A stretch of DNA of 64,000 bases, taken from NCBI GenBank assembly GCA_016713535.1, contig JADJOY010000023.1:124001-188000 (forward strand). The letters run 5' to 3'. The DNA comes from JADJOY01 sp016713535 [NCBI: Deltaproteobacteria bacterium]. GTDB taxonomy: Bacteria > JADJOY01. The notes under the pieces were generated by a model. It ran no database searches. It saw only the letters and a program-made list of their open reading frames with translations, and was not told the origin of the DNA. Below are positions 1 to 7,768 of this stretch, in pieces (position 1 is the stretch's first letter; each line of letters opens with the position of its first letter). Made by a program: the position numbers and the translations under genes.

Positions 1-2
1 TG

Positions 3-446
3 CTCTCGATCGTCGCGTACGTGGTCCGCGCCGCGCGGCGCGCCCGTCTCGAGCGGCCACCGCTCGCGCCCAGCGAGCCGCCGCGGCCGCTCGAGGCGCT
101 TCCGTTCGAGGACCCGAGCCTGGGCGTGGATCCGGACGCGTGGCTGCGAGCCGCCGAAGAAGCGGCGCGCGCCGGCGACTTCGCGCGCGCCACGATGTGC
201 CTCTTCAACGGCGAGCTGCTGGTCCTCGATCGCCACCACGCGATCCGTCTCGGCCCCGGCCGCACCAACCGCCACTACCTGGCGCAGCTCGAGGCGCCCG
301 CTCCCGGACCCGAGAGCTTCGGCGCGGCGATCCGCGAGTTCGAGCGCGTGTTCTACGGCGGACGCCCCGCCGACCGCGACTCGTTCGAGCGCTTCGAGGC
401 GGAGCACCGCAAGCTGGTGGGCGCGCTGCCGGGAGGCGCGCGATGA
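3..446 (+). CDS. DUF4129-type protein, C-terminal fragment
   Basis: The reading frame is open from the window edge (first full codon at base 3), so the N-terminus is missing. The first residues (LSIVAYVV) look like the end of a membrane helix, followed by an Arg-rich stop-transfer stretch and about 130 cytosolic residues. The segment with FARATMCLFNGELLVLDRHH and RTNRHYL resembles the C-terminal domain of DUF4129 proteins, where a repeat-like helical unit ends in a TNREY-type motif. It overlaps the next gene by ATGA and heads the DUF4350-MoxR-DUF58 set, the usual neighbourhood of this family. Exact role is unknown; the cluster is generally associated with a MoxR-chaperoned membrane function. 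Confidence 0.75.
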   Translation, partial: LSIVAYVVRAARRARLERPPLAPSEPPRPLEALPFEDPSLGVDPDAWLRAAEEAARAGDFARATMCLFNGELLVLDRHHAIRLGPGRTNRHYLAQLEAPAPGPESFGAAIREFERVFYGGRPADRDSFERFEAEHRKLVGALPGGAR

Positions 447-1824
447 GCCGGGCGCGGCGCCGCGCGGCCGCGCTCCTCGCCCTCGCCGCGGTGGCGCTCG
501 CCGCCGGCTGCGCCACGCCCAAGCTCGAGCGCGGCTACGGCAAGAGCTCGGGGACCAGCATCAACGGCACGCGCGTCTTCTTCGAGGTGCTGAAGGCGCG
601 CGGCCACGAGCTGCGGCGGGTGTCGAGCTTCCAGAACCGCTTCCTCGACGACGCCCACGTGGTGGTGTGGTTCGAGCGCGACCCCGACGGCGTGTCGTGG
701 GCCGACGTCGACGACGCCGCCACCTGGCTCCAGGGCCACCCGGGCCGCACCCTCGTCTACGTCGCCAACGACTTCGACTCCGACCTCGCGCTGTGGGACG
801 ACCTCGCCGGCCACTTCCACGCCGCGGACCAAGGCGAGCTCGAGGTCCGCTCGCGCGCGCTCCAGGCGAAGACCACGACTCGCCTCGCCGAGCAGGCGAA
901 GGGGATGGTGTCGAAGAGCTGGGCGCTCTACCCGTTCGCGTTCGCCGACGCGGCGCCGCAGGCGAAGCTCGCCGCCGACCTCGATCCGGCGACGCCGCTC
1001 GCCGCCGACCTCGACGGGGCGGGGCACGTCTATCTGAAGCGCCACCCGAGCGCCGTCGAGCCGCCGCCACCGCCGGCCGCGCCGTCCGGCGAGCCCGGCG
1101 CCGCAGGCGAGATCGGCGCCGCAGGCGAGATCGGCGTGGACGTCGGCGCCGAGCACGGCGAGCCGACGACGCCGGAGGGCGCCGCAACGCCCGACGTCCC
1201 GCCCGACGACGACCCCGGCGTCGAGATCCACGACATCGGCCCCACCGGCCAGCGCCTCCCGCCCGAAGCGCCGGGCTCGAAGACGCTGCGCGAGCTACGC
1301 GGAGAAGACCCCCCACGACCGACGCGGAGTGGCTCGCCGCCGAGGGGCGGCCGCTCGTCCTCGCGCGCCAGCTCGTCCTCGCCGCCGGCGAGCACTCGAA
1401 CGTGGTGCTGGTCCACAACGGCTCGTTCCTCCTCAACTACGCGCTCGTCGATCCGGTGCACCGCACCCTCGCCGCGCGCCTCGCCGACCGCTTCGGCGAA
1501 GGCCGCAAGATCGCCTTCTACGAGCCCGCGAGCGCCAGCGGCCGCATCTGGTCGCCATGGGGCCGCCTGCCACCCGGCGGCCCGAGTCCGATGGACGTGC
1601 TCTTCCGCCCGCCGCTCGGCTGGGTGTTCTTGCACCTGTTGATCGCGGCGCTCCTCTACCTCGCCAACCAGGCGCCGATCTTCGGCCGCCCGCGCGCGGA
1701 CAAGGACGAGCCGGGCGCGCCCTTCACGCAGCACGTGCGCGCCTACGGCAAGCTCCTCGAGCGCACCGGCGACCGCGCCTACGTCGACCACCTCCTCGCC
1801 GAGCACACACGCCGCTCGCGCTGA
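443..1824 (+). CDS. DUF4350 domain lipoprotein (frameshifted)
   Basis: The gene starts at an ATG overlapping the upstream stop. It begins with an Arg-rich N-region, an Ala/Leu hydrophobic core and a lipobox-like AAGCA, so the product is probably a lipoprotein. The N-terminal half carries the DUF4350 pattern: GTSINGTRVFFEVLKARGHEL, then a strand-rich segment. After a Pro/Glu-rich linker the frame breaks at a C-run at 1309-1314; adding one C joins GEDPP to TTDAEWLA and restores a good domain with FLLNYALVDP, a transmembrane helix (LHLLIAALLYLANQ) and a basic tail. The interruption in a homopolymer points to a sequencing indel rather than true decay. Expected intact length is about 460 residues. 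Confidence 0.75.
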
Positions 1825-1868
1825 TCCCGAGAGCTCGCGAACCTCTCGCCCCGGAGATCCACCCCACG

Positions 1869-2846
1869 ATGGAAACCAACACCCTCTCGATCCAGGACTT
1901 CACCGACCGCATCCACACCTTCGAGCGCGAGCTGGCGCGGGTGGTGGTCGGCCAGGAAGAGGCGGTCCGCGGCGTGCTCGCCGCGCTGCTCGCCGACGGA
2001 CACGTGCTGATCGAGGGCGTGCCGGGGCTCGGCAAGACGCTGCTCGCCAAGGCGGTGAGCAAGCTCATCGACGCGCGCTTCAGCCGCATCCAGTTCACGC
2101 CCGACCTGATGCCCTCGGACATCACCGGCGGCCACGTCTTCAACATGAAGACCCGCGAGTTCGACTTCCACGCCGGGCCGATCTTCACCAACGTGTTGCT
2201 CGCCGACGAGATCAACCGCGCGCCCGCCAAGACCCACGCGGCGCTGCTCGAGGTCATGCAGGAGCGGCGCGTGACCGTCGACCGCACCACCTTCCAGCTC
2301 GAGTGGCCGTTCTTCACCCTCGCCACCCAGAACCCGATCGAGTCCGAGGGCACCTACGCGCTCCCGGCGGCCCAGCTCGATCGCTTCATGTTCAAGCTGA
2401 TCGTCGGCTACCTGCCGACCGAGCGCGAGCAAGACGTCCTCGAGCGCGCGATCCGCTCGGGCGGCTCACCCGAGGAGGAGCTCGAGCAACTGAAGCCGAT
2501 CTTCGACGCGACGGCGCTCGCCGAGCTGCGCGCGCTCGCGGGACGCGTCACCGTCGAGTCGCCGCTCGTCCAGTACGCCACCGAGCTGGTGCGCGCCACG
2601 CGCACCTGGCCCGACCTGATCCAGGGCGCGTCGACGCGCGCCGGCATCGCGCTGCTCAAGGGCGCGCGCGTGCTCGCGCTCCTCGACGGGCGCGACTACG
2701 TGGTGCCCGACGACATCCAGGCGCTCTTGCTCCCCGGGCTGCGCCACCGCGTGATCCTGGCGCCGGAGGCCGAGGTGGAGGGGCGCGACGTGGACGCGGT
2801 GCTGCTCAAGGTGCGCGACTCGGTCGAGGTCCCGCGCTCGCGATGA
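1869..2846 (+). CDS. MoxR family AAA+ ATPase
   Basis: This 325-residue protein has Walker A GVPGLGKT at about residues 50-57 and Walker B LLADEINRAP at about 110-119, followed by the MoxR-typical ATQNPIESEGTYALPAAQLDRF, with sensor 1 and arginine-finger regions in the expected order. MoxR ATPases are chaperone-like AAA+ proteins that insert cofactors or assemble partner complexes, often with von Willebrand factor A proteins. The ATG at 1869 gives the usual length. It overlaps the DUF58 gene by ATGA, so the pair is translationally coupled, and it follows the DUF4350 gene by 44 bases. Confidence 0.93.
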   Translation: METNTLSIQDFTDRIHTFERELARVVVGQEEAVRGVLAALLADGHVLIEGVPGLGKTLLAKAVSKLIDARFSRIQFTPDLMPSDITGGHVFNMKTREFDFHAGPIFTNVLLADEINRAPAKTHAALLEVMQERRVTVDRTTFQLEWPFFTLATQNPIESEGTYALPAAQLDRFMFKLIVGYLPTEREQDVLERAIRSGGSPEEELEQLKPIFDATALAELRALAGRVTVESPLVQYATELVRATRTWPDLIQGASTRAGIALLKGARVLALLDGRDYVVPDDIQALLLPGLRHRVILAPEAEVEGRDVDAVLLKVRDSVEVPRSR

Positions 2847-4153
2847 CCCCGAGCCGCCTCACCGTCCGGATCGCGCTCGCGCCGGCGATCCTCTCGATCG
2901 CGGTGCTCTTCGTCGCCGAGGCGAAGAGCGCGGTGCTGGCGCTCGACGCGGTGCTGGTGGCGTTCCTGCTCTACGACCTCGTGTCGCTGCCGCGGCTCGG
3001 CGACCTCGTGGTCGAGCGCTCGGTGGCGCACGTGGTGAGCGTGCGCCGCTTTCATCCGGTGACGCTCACGATCACCAACCGGCTGGCGCGGGCCCTGGTG
3101 GTCGAGGTCGAGGACGATCGCCCCGCCGAGAGCGAGGTGCGCGAGCTGCCCAAGCGCCTCACCCTCGCGGCGCGCTCGCGGACCGCGCTCGGCTACGAGC
3201 TCAAGCTCGACGAGCGCGGCGAGGCGGCGCTCGCCACCGCGTTCGTGCGCGTGACCAGCAACCTCGGGCTGTGGGAGCGGATCCTGCGCGTCCCGTGCGA
3301 GAGCCGGGTGCGCGTCTACCCCGACCTGCGCGCCCTCGCCGAGTACCGGCTGCTCGCGCGCCGCAACCTCGTCAGCTTGCTCGGCATCCAGCGCGTGCAA
3401 CGCCCCGGCGGCGACACCGAGTTCGAGCGGCTCCGCGAGTACCAGCCCGACGACGACTTCCGCCATCTCGCGTGGAAGGCGACCGCCAAGCGCGACCGGC
3501 TCATCACCAAGACCTTCCAGCAGACCCAGAACCAGTCGGTGGTGTTCCTGCTCGACTGCGGGCGCATGATGCGCGACTCGGGAGCGGGGCCGTCGCACCT
3601 CGACCACGCGCTGCAATCGAGCCTGATGCTGTCGCAGATCGCGCTCTCGCACAGCGACGCCGTGGGGATGCTGGTGTTCTCGGACCAGCTCGACGGCTAC
3701 CTGCCGCCGCGCACCGGTAACGAGCAGCTCAACCGGCTGATCCACCTCGCCCACGACAAGTTCCCGCGCGTGGTCACCTCGAACTACGAGGCGGCGTTCC
3801 AGTTCCTGCAGCGGCGGCTGCGCAAGCGCAGCCTCCTGATCCTCGCCACCCACGTGGTCGACGACGCGAGCCTGGGCGCGATCGAGAAGCACTTGCGGCC
3901 GATGCGCGGGCGCCACCTGCCGCTGGTGGTGTTCCTGCGCGACCCGGCGCTCGAGGGCGTGGCGCACGGCGAGGCCGCCGACGACGAGGCGCTCTACCGC
4001 AAGGCCGCCGCCGCCGAGATCCTGCTGTGGCGGCGGCGCAGCATCGACCAGGTGCGCGCGAGCGGCGTGTTGTGCCTCGACGTGCCCTCGGCCGACCTCG
4101 ACGCCAAGCTCATCAACGAATACCTCCGCATCAAAGCCGCGCACTTGCTGTGA
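2843..4153 (+). CDS. DUF58 domain protein (MoxR partner)
   Basis: A 436-residue protein with an N-terminal pair of hydrophobic helices (about 8-45), a beta-rich middle and the DUF58 signature FERLREYQPDDDFRHLAW followed by KATAKRDRL at about 195-220. The C-terminal half is vWA-like, with VVFLLDCGRMMRD in the position of a MIDAS strand, although the classical DxSxS is degenerate (DCGRM). It overlaps MoxR by ATGA. Paired MoxR-DUF58 genes are widespread; the vWA-like protein is probably the client or adaptor of the ATPase. This closes the operon, and the next 550 bases are non-coding. Confidence 0.88.
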   Translation: MTPSRLTVRIALAPAILSIAVLFVAEAKSAVLALDAVLVAFLLYDLVSLPRLGDLVVERSVAHVVSVRRFHPVTLTITNRLARALVVEVEDDRPAESEVRELPKRLTLAARSRTALGYELKLDERGEAALATAFVRVTSNLGLWERILRVPCESRVRVYPDLRALAEYRLLARRNLVSLLGIQRVQRPGGDTEFERLREYQPDDDFRHLAWKATAKRDRLITKTFQQTQNQSVVFLLDCGRMMRDSGAGPSHLDHALQSSLMLSQIALSHSDAVGMLVFSDQLDGYLPPRTGNEQLNRLIHLAHDKFPRVVTSNYEAAFQFLQRRLRKRSLLILATHVVDDASLGAIEKHLRPMRGRHLPLVVFLRDPALEGVAHGEAADDEALYRKAAAAEILLWRRRSIDQVRASGVLCLDVPSADLDAKLINEYLRIKAAHLL

Positions 4154-4699
4154 CGGGGAGCGTGCGCGAAGCGCACGCGGGTTCCAGCCCCCCGCCCGCG
4201 CAGTAGGGGCGGCCCCTGTGGCCGCCCGAGCCTCCCGCGCGGGGCCCACCCCGAGGCACTCGGCTTACGCTCGTGCGGTCACGCCGCGACCGGCCGCTCG
4301 ACGAGTCGAGTCGTTCCGCGATCCGGGACCCAGGGGAGCGCGATGGGGCGAACCGAGCCTGGCCCGGCCCCTCGCCACGCCATTCGCGCTGTGCTCTGAG
4401 GGCCTGGCTCCGCGGGGGGACGGAGCCCACCGCGCCACGAAGACCCTCGTAGCGACGGGGGTTCCATCCCCCGTCGCCGGGCCCACGCGGCTTGCGTGAC
4501 CGGCCCTGAGGGAACGATCCGCGCGCTCGCCCGCGCTCGCACCTTCCCGGATCGCCGGGCGCGCGACGCGCGCCCCTCCCGGAGGGGCACGCGCCTGCGT
4601 GCCCGCCGAAACGCCACGCCGTCACACCGCCGATCGCGTCGATCCCTGTACGTCCGCACGGCTCGCGCCGTGGTCTGGAGGATCGGCTCCGTCGAACCG
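4154..4699. other. non-coding gap with hairpin repeats
   Basis: No convincing gene is seen in these 546 bases. At 4205-4229 there is a GGGCGGCC/GGCCGCCC hairpin headed by GTAG. At 4551-4608 two copies of the CGCCGGGC...GCCCCTCC hairpin lie tail to tail, one in each orientation, and the flank to about 4650 matches the flank of the copy near 43.4 kb in reverse complement. The gap separates the plus-strand DUF58 operon from the convergent minus-strand membrane-protein operon. Confidence 0.6.
4551..4608. repeat. back-to-back pair of dispersed hairpins
   Basis: The forward copy reads ATCGCCGGGCGCGC-GAC-GCGCGCCCCTCCC. It is followed directly by an inverted copy, GGAGGGGCACGCG...CGTGCCC. The tails meet as CCTCCCGGAGGGG, a larger palindrome. 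It is a member of the window-wide family described under the findings. Confidence 0.7.
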
Positions 4700-5221
4700 T
4701 CAGGAGTGGGTGTCGAGGTGGTGGCGGCGGCGGGCGGCGAGGAAGCCGCCCAGTCCGGCGGACGCGATCGTGAGCGGCGTCGCGAGCGCGGCCATCCACA
4801 CTTCGGCGCCGCTCGTCGGCGCGGCGCTCCCGGAGTCGGCGACGAGCTTGCCGAACAGCGACGAGAGCATACCGGCGGCCAGCCCGTGCCAGACCTCGTT
4901 GCGACGCGCGATCACCCCGGCCACGAGCCCGCCCAGCACGCTCATCACGCCGCCGACGACGTAGAGTGTGAGCTGGTGCGGCAGCGTCCGCAGCGTCCGC
5001 TCGACCTCCCGCTCGAACCCGGAATCGCCGATTCGCACCACCATCATCGTCGCGTACAGCATCAGGAACGCCCACGTCGCGACGTTGTCGACAACCGCCC
5101 CGACCGCCACCGCGAGCGGCCGCACCGGCGGCAGGGGCGGCGTCTCTGGCTCGCTCTCGGGCCGAGGGCGGACGCCCTCGAGGCTCGGCGGAGGCTGGAA
5201 AGGATTGTCGTCGACTGGCAC
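4700..5221 (-). CDS. small membrane protein of the NPY paralogue cluster (copy 4)
   Basis: This 173-residue protein begins MPVDDNPFQPPPS, the counterpart of the DEPNPYRSF and DENPYAVL starts of the three upstream genes. A Pro-rich leader is followed by four hydrophobic segments, including VGGVMSVLGGLVAGVIARRNEVWHG, which aligns with the VLGGFVxGxIA-x(3)-E-x(2)-HG motif of its neighbours. It lies 100 bases downstream of the third copy, so it may be co-transcribed or have its own start signals. I do not recognise a named family; function unknown. The membrane topology and paralogy are directly visible. Confidence 0.7.
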   Translation of the reverse strand: MPVDDNPFQPPPSLEGVRPRPESEPETPPLPPVRPLAVAVGAVVDNVATWAFLMLYATMMVVRIGDSGFEREVERTLRTLPHQLTLYVVGGVMSVLGGLVAGVIARRNEVWHGLAAGMLSSLFGKLVADSGSAAPTSGAEVWMAALATPLTIASAGLGGFLAARRRHHLDTHS

Positions 5222-5322
5222 TTCTCGCTCCCTGGCTCGTCGCGCGCGTCGCGGCGCAACCTTGCAAGCGAAGCCGATCCGCCCATCCGAGGCAACCGGC
5301 GCGACGCGCCACGCGGCGCCGC

Positions 5323-5886
5323 TCAGCGCCGGCCGCGCTGCAGCCTGTGGCGCGCCACCCCAGCGTGGCAGCCGAGGATCGTGAGCGGCGCCCGCGCGAG
5401 CAGCTCGAACCCGTTGAGCCAGGCGGGCACCGGCGCCGCATCCTGGCCGTCGGCGCCGAGCGCCAGCACCATCGCCGCGAGCGTGAATCCGATCGCGACC
5501 GCGACGCCGTGCCAGCCCGGGCGCGCGCCCGCGATCCGTCCGCTCACGAAGCCACCGCCCACGTGGCCCAGGAAGAGCCCCGCGAACAGCATCGCCAGCA
5601 CCGGCGGCCGCCCGAGCGCCTCGGCGAACACCCGCTCGGGGTCGACCATCAGCCCAGCCCGCACCAGCAGCGAGACCGTCAGGATCAGCACCACTCCGAA
5701 CAACACGCCGACGTCGATCGCCACGCCCGCCAGCACCGCCAGCCAGCGCAGCCCGCGCGGCTCCGGCACGAGCGGCGCGAGCTCCTCCCCATCGGCGGTG
5801 GGTGGCTCGCCGCCGTGTTGGAACGACCGATACGGGTTGGCGCCGCCGTCGCCGCCCGGCTCGTCCGCGCGCGGTGGCTCGCTCAC
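5323..5886 (-). CDS. small membrane protein of the NPY paralogue cluster (copy 3)
   Basis: A 187-residue protein from a GTG start that overlaps the stop of the upstream gene (GTGA). The N-terminus contains GANPYRSFQHGGE, almost the same as copy 1. Four hydrophobic segments follow: RWLAVLAGVAIDVGVLFGVV, a second containing LAMLFAGLFLGHVGGGFVSG, a third around AIGFTLAAMVLALG, and a C-terminal helix. The GGxVSGRIAGARPGWHG block matches the conserved motif of the other copies. No catalytic residues are apparent and no named family is recognised. Confidence 0.72.
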   Translation of the reverse strand: MSEPPRADEPGGDGGANPYRSFQHGGEPPTADGEELAPLVPEPRGLRWLAVLAGVAIDVGVLFGVVLILTVSLLVRAGLMVDPERVFAEALGRPPVLAMLFAGLFLGHVGGGFVSGRIAGARPGWHGVAVAIGFTLAAMVLALGADGQDAAPVPAWLNGFELLARAPLTILGCHAGVARHRLQRGRR

Positions 5887-6416
5887 CCGCGCCGCTCGCG
5901 GGCCTGCCGCCGCGCGAGCGCCAGACGCGCGCCGAGCAACACGGTCGGCAGGAGCAGCACGTAGCTGAGCGGACTCACCCACCCGGGCACGTCGAGCCGC
6001 GACTCCGCCGGCACACCGAGACGCATCACGGTCACCAGCGCGATCGTCGCGACACCCTCCGCGAGCCCGTGTGCGAGCTCTCGCTGGCGCGCGATCACAC
6101 CGTTCACGAACCCACCGAGGACGCTCAGGCTCAAGCCGGTCACGAACAGCAGGTGGAGGTGGGGGAACGTGACCATCGACTCCCGCAGGCGAACCCCGGC
6201 GTCCGGCGCGGACGCGACGTTCAGCCCGACCAGGATGGTGTACGCGAGCACCGCGAGCTTGGACCCGCCGATGTCCACGGCGGTGCCCACGAGCACCGCC
6301 AACCAGCTCCATCTCCGAGCGCCGCCGCGCTCGGCCCCCGCCCCGGGCACAGGCCCCGCGAGGGAGTCGGGCAGCACCGCGTACGGGTTCTCGTCCGGCC
6401 GATCGCGATCGGTCAC
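5883..6416 (-). CDS. small membrane protein of the NPY paralogue cluster (copy 2)
   Basis: A 177-residue protein starting at a GTG that overlaps the upstream stop. It opens VTDRDRPDENPYAVLPD, then RWSWLAVLVGTAVDIGGSKL (helix 1), HLLFVTGLSLSVLGGFVNG (helix 2), a block with VIARQRELAHGLAEG, and two further helices with a basic tail. This start is preferred over an upstream ATG because it restores the same NPY leader as the paralogues and gives a 4-base overlap. Function unknown; the overlaps imply it is made together with its neighbours. Confidence 0.72.
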   Translation of the reverse strand: MTDRDRPDENPYAVLPDSLAGPVPGAGAERGGARRWSWLAVLVGTAVDIGGSKLAVLAYTILVGLNVASAPDAGVRLRESMVTFPHLHLLFVTGLSLSVLGGFVNGVIARQRELAHGLAEGVATIALVTVMRLGVPAESRLDVPGWVSPLSYVLLLPTVLLGARLALARRQARERRG

Positions 6417-6991
6417 GAGCCTGACGCCCTCGCGCGCCGCAGCCGGCGCTGACCGGCCAGCCACGCGCCAGCCACGGTCGCCAGCGACACCGCGGGGATC
6501 GTGAGCGCGTAGTACCAGCTCGGCAACCCCCAGCCGCCCGACGACCACACCTGTCCGAGGAAGATCGCGAAGCCGAGCAGCAACTGCGCCACGCCGTGCT
6601 TCACTTCCGCGTGCTTGGCGATGCGGCCGCAGACGAAGCCGCCGAGCACGCTGCTCGCCGTGCCGAGCAGCGAGATCGCGAGGAGGCTCGTCGTCTCGTT
6701 CGGCATCGAGCCCGAGCCGCTCACGATGCGCTCTACGACGACCTGCCAGTACAAGCGGTCGACCACCTCGGTGACGAGGTAGTCGGAGCCGTAGCCGACG
6801 GCTACCGCGAGCACGCTGAAGCGCCGCGCGCCGCGCGTGGCCTCGTGCGGGCCGACGCCGTCGAGCGCACCGCCGGGCCGCGCGCCGAAGGGATCGGGCG
6901 CGGGCGCCTGCGGGGAGTCGGGATCGTCGAACGAGCGGTAGGGGTTGGGCTCGTCGGCGCGCAGGTTCGCGCGCGGGTCGTCGTCCCTCAT
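6413..6991 (-). CDS. small membrane protein of the NPY paralogue cluster (copy 1)
   Basis: A 192-residue protein, ATG start overlapping the MOSC gene stop. The acidic, Pro-rich leader contains RADEPNPYRSFDD; then come FSVLAVAVGYGSDYLVTEVV, LLGTASSVLGGFVCGRIAKH, and two C-terminal hydrophobic segments ending in a basic tail. It is the first of four tandem paralogues. The conserved features are the NPY leader, an aspartate in or near helix 1, and the GGF/GGL-V-x-G-x-IA motif at the end of helix 2. I do not recognise the family. Confidence 0.72.
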   Translation of the reverse strand: MRDDDPRANLRADEPNPYRSFDDPDSPQAPAPDPFGARPGGALDGVGPHEATRGARRFSVLAVAVGYGSDYLVTEVVDRLYWQVVVERIVSGSGSMPNETTSLLAISLLGTASSVLGGFVCGRIAKHAEVKHGVAQLLLGFAIFLGQVWSSGGWGLPSWYYALTIPAVSLATVAGAWLAGQRRLRRARASGS

Positions 6992-7620
6992 GGTGGCTCC
7001 AGGGTCACGGCGTCGCCCCGGCCGATCTCTCCGCCCTGCAGCACGCGACACGTGACACCCGCGCGCCACTCGGGCGCGAGCGCCGCGGTGAGCCCCGCCA
7101 CCTGCGCGTCCATCCGCGAGCACGGCGTGGTCTCGCCGGTGATCTCGAGCATCACCGCGCCGATCGTGAGCCGCCAGCCCACCCGGCCCACGAGCTCGAG
7201 ACCCTCGACCAGCACGTTGGCGCGGCGCGTGGTCCACGGCACCTCGCGGCCGAGCACGCGGCACGCGGCCTCCCAGCCCTCACGGGTCAGCACCGTGAGC
7301 TGGCGCCTCCCGGGGCGACCGTTGGCGTTGCCCTCGAGGCCGCGCTCGGTGGTGATGGCCGCGCCGTCGATCGCCACCATGGGGGCGCCGTGCCGCGGCT
7401 TCCGGGCGATCGCGAGCACCGTGCCGACCACCGTGAGCGCCGCGCGCTCCTCGCGAGTGAGCGGTGGCTCGGGCGCCACCAGATCCCGCACCGCGCGCAT
7501 CTTCTTCGAGAGCGCGAGCGAGTCGCGCGCCAGCGCTCCCACCGCACGCTTCGCGTCGCGAGCGAACGCCACCGGCCTCGGCCGCCCTGGCCGTGCGCGT
7601 GCCTCGCCGCTCTCGTCCAT
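6988..7620 (-). CDS. MOSC domain protein
   Basis: A 210-residue protein whose middle and C-terminal parts match MOSC domains: HGAPMVAIDGAAITTERGLEG near the start, then GRRQLTVLTREGW, and the diagnostic cysteine block TGETTPCSRMDAQVAGL. MOSC proteins bind or transfer sulfur through this Cys, for example in molybdenum-cofactor sulfuration and amidoxime-reducing enzymes. The N-terminal 60 residues are basic and not part of the domain. It is the first gene of the five-gene minus-strand run and overlaps the first NPY paralogue by 4 bases. The link to the membrane proteins is unexplained. Confidence 0.85.
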   Translation of the reverse strand: MDESGEARARPGRPRPVAFARDAKRAVGALARDSLALSKKMRAVRDLVAPEPPLTREERAALTVVGTVLAIARKPRHGAPMVAIDGAAITTERGLEGNANGRPGRRQLTVLTREGWEAACRVLGREVPWTTRRANVLVEGLELVGRVGWRLTIGAVMLEITGETTPCSRMDAQVAGLTAALAPEWRAGVTCRVLQGGEIGRGDAVTLEPP

Positions 7621-7768
7621 GGCGTGGCGAGAGTAACACCCGTGCACCATGCCACCGCGGAGGCGGCGCAGATCCCGCTCCTTGACCCACGTCCGGGGCG
7701 AGCGGCACGATCGTCCGTTGCTTGGGATCCCACGGATGCGGCTACACCGCGTCCCGACGAAAGAGCGC

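Noticed and set aside
353-1806. Several minus-strand frames under the DUF4350 gene
   Set aside because: They are antisense shadows of a GC-rich gene, with Arg/Val-rich repeats and no domain signature.
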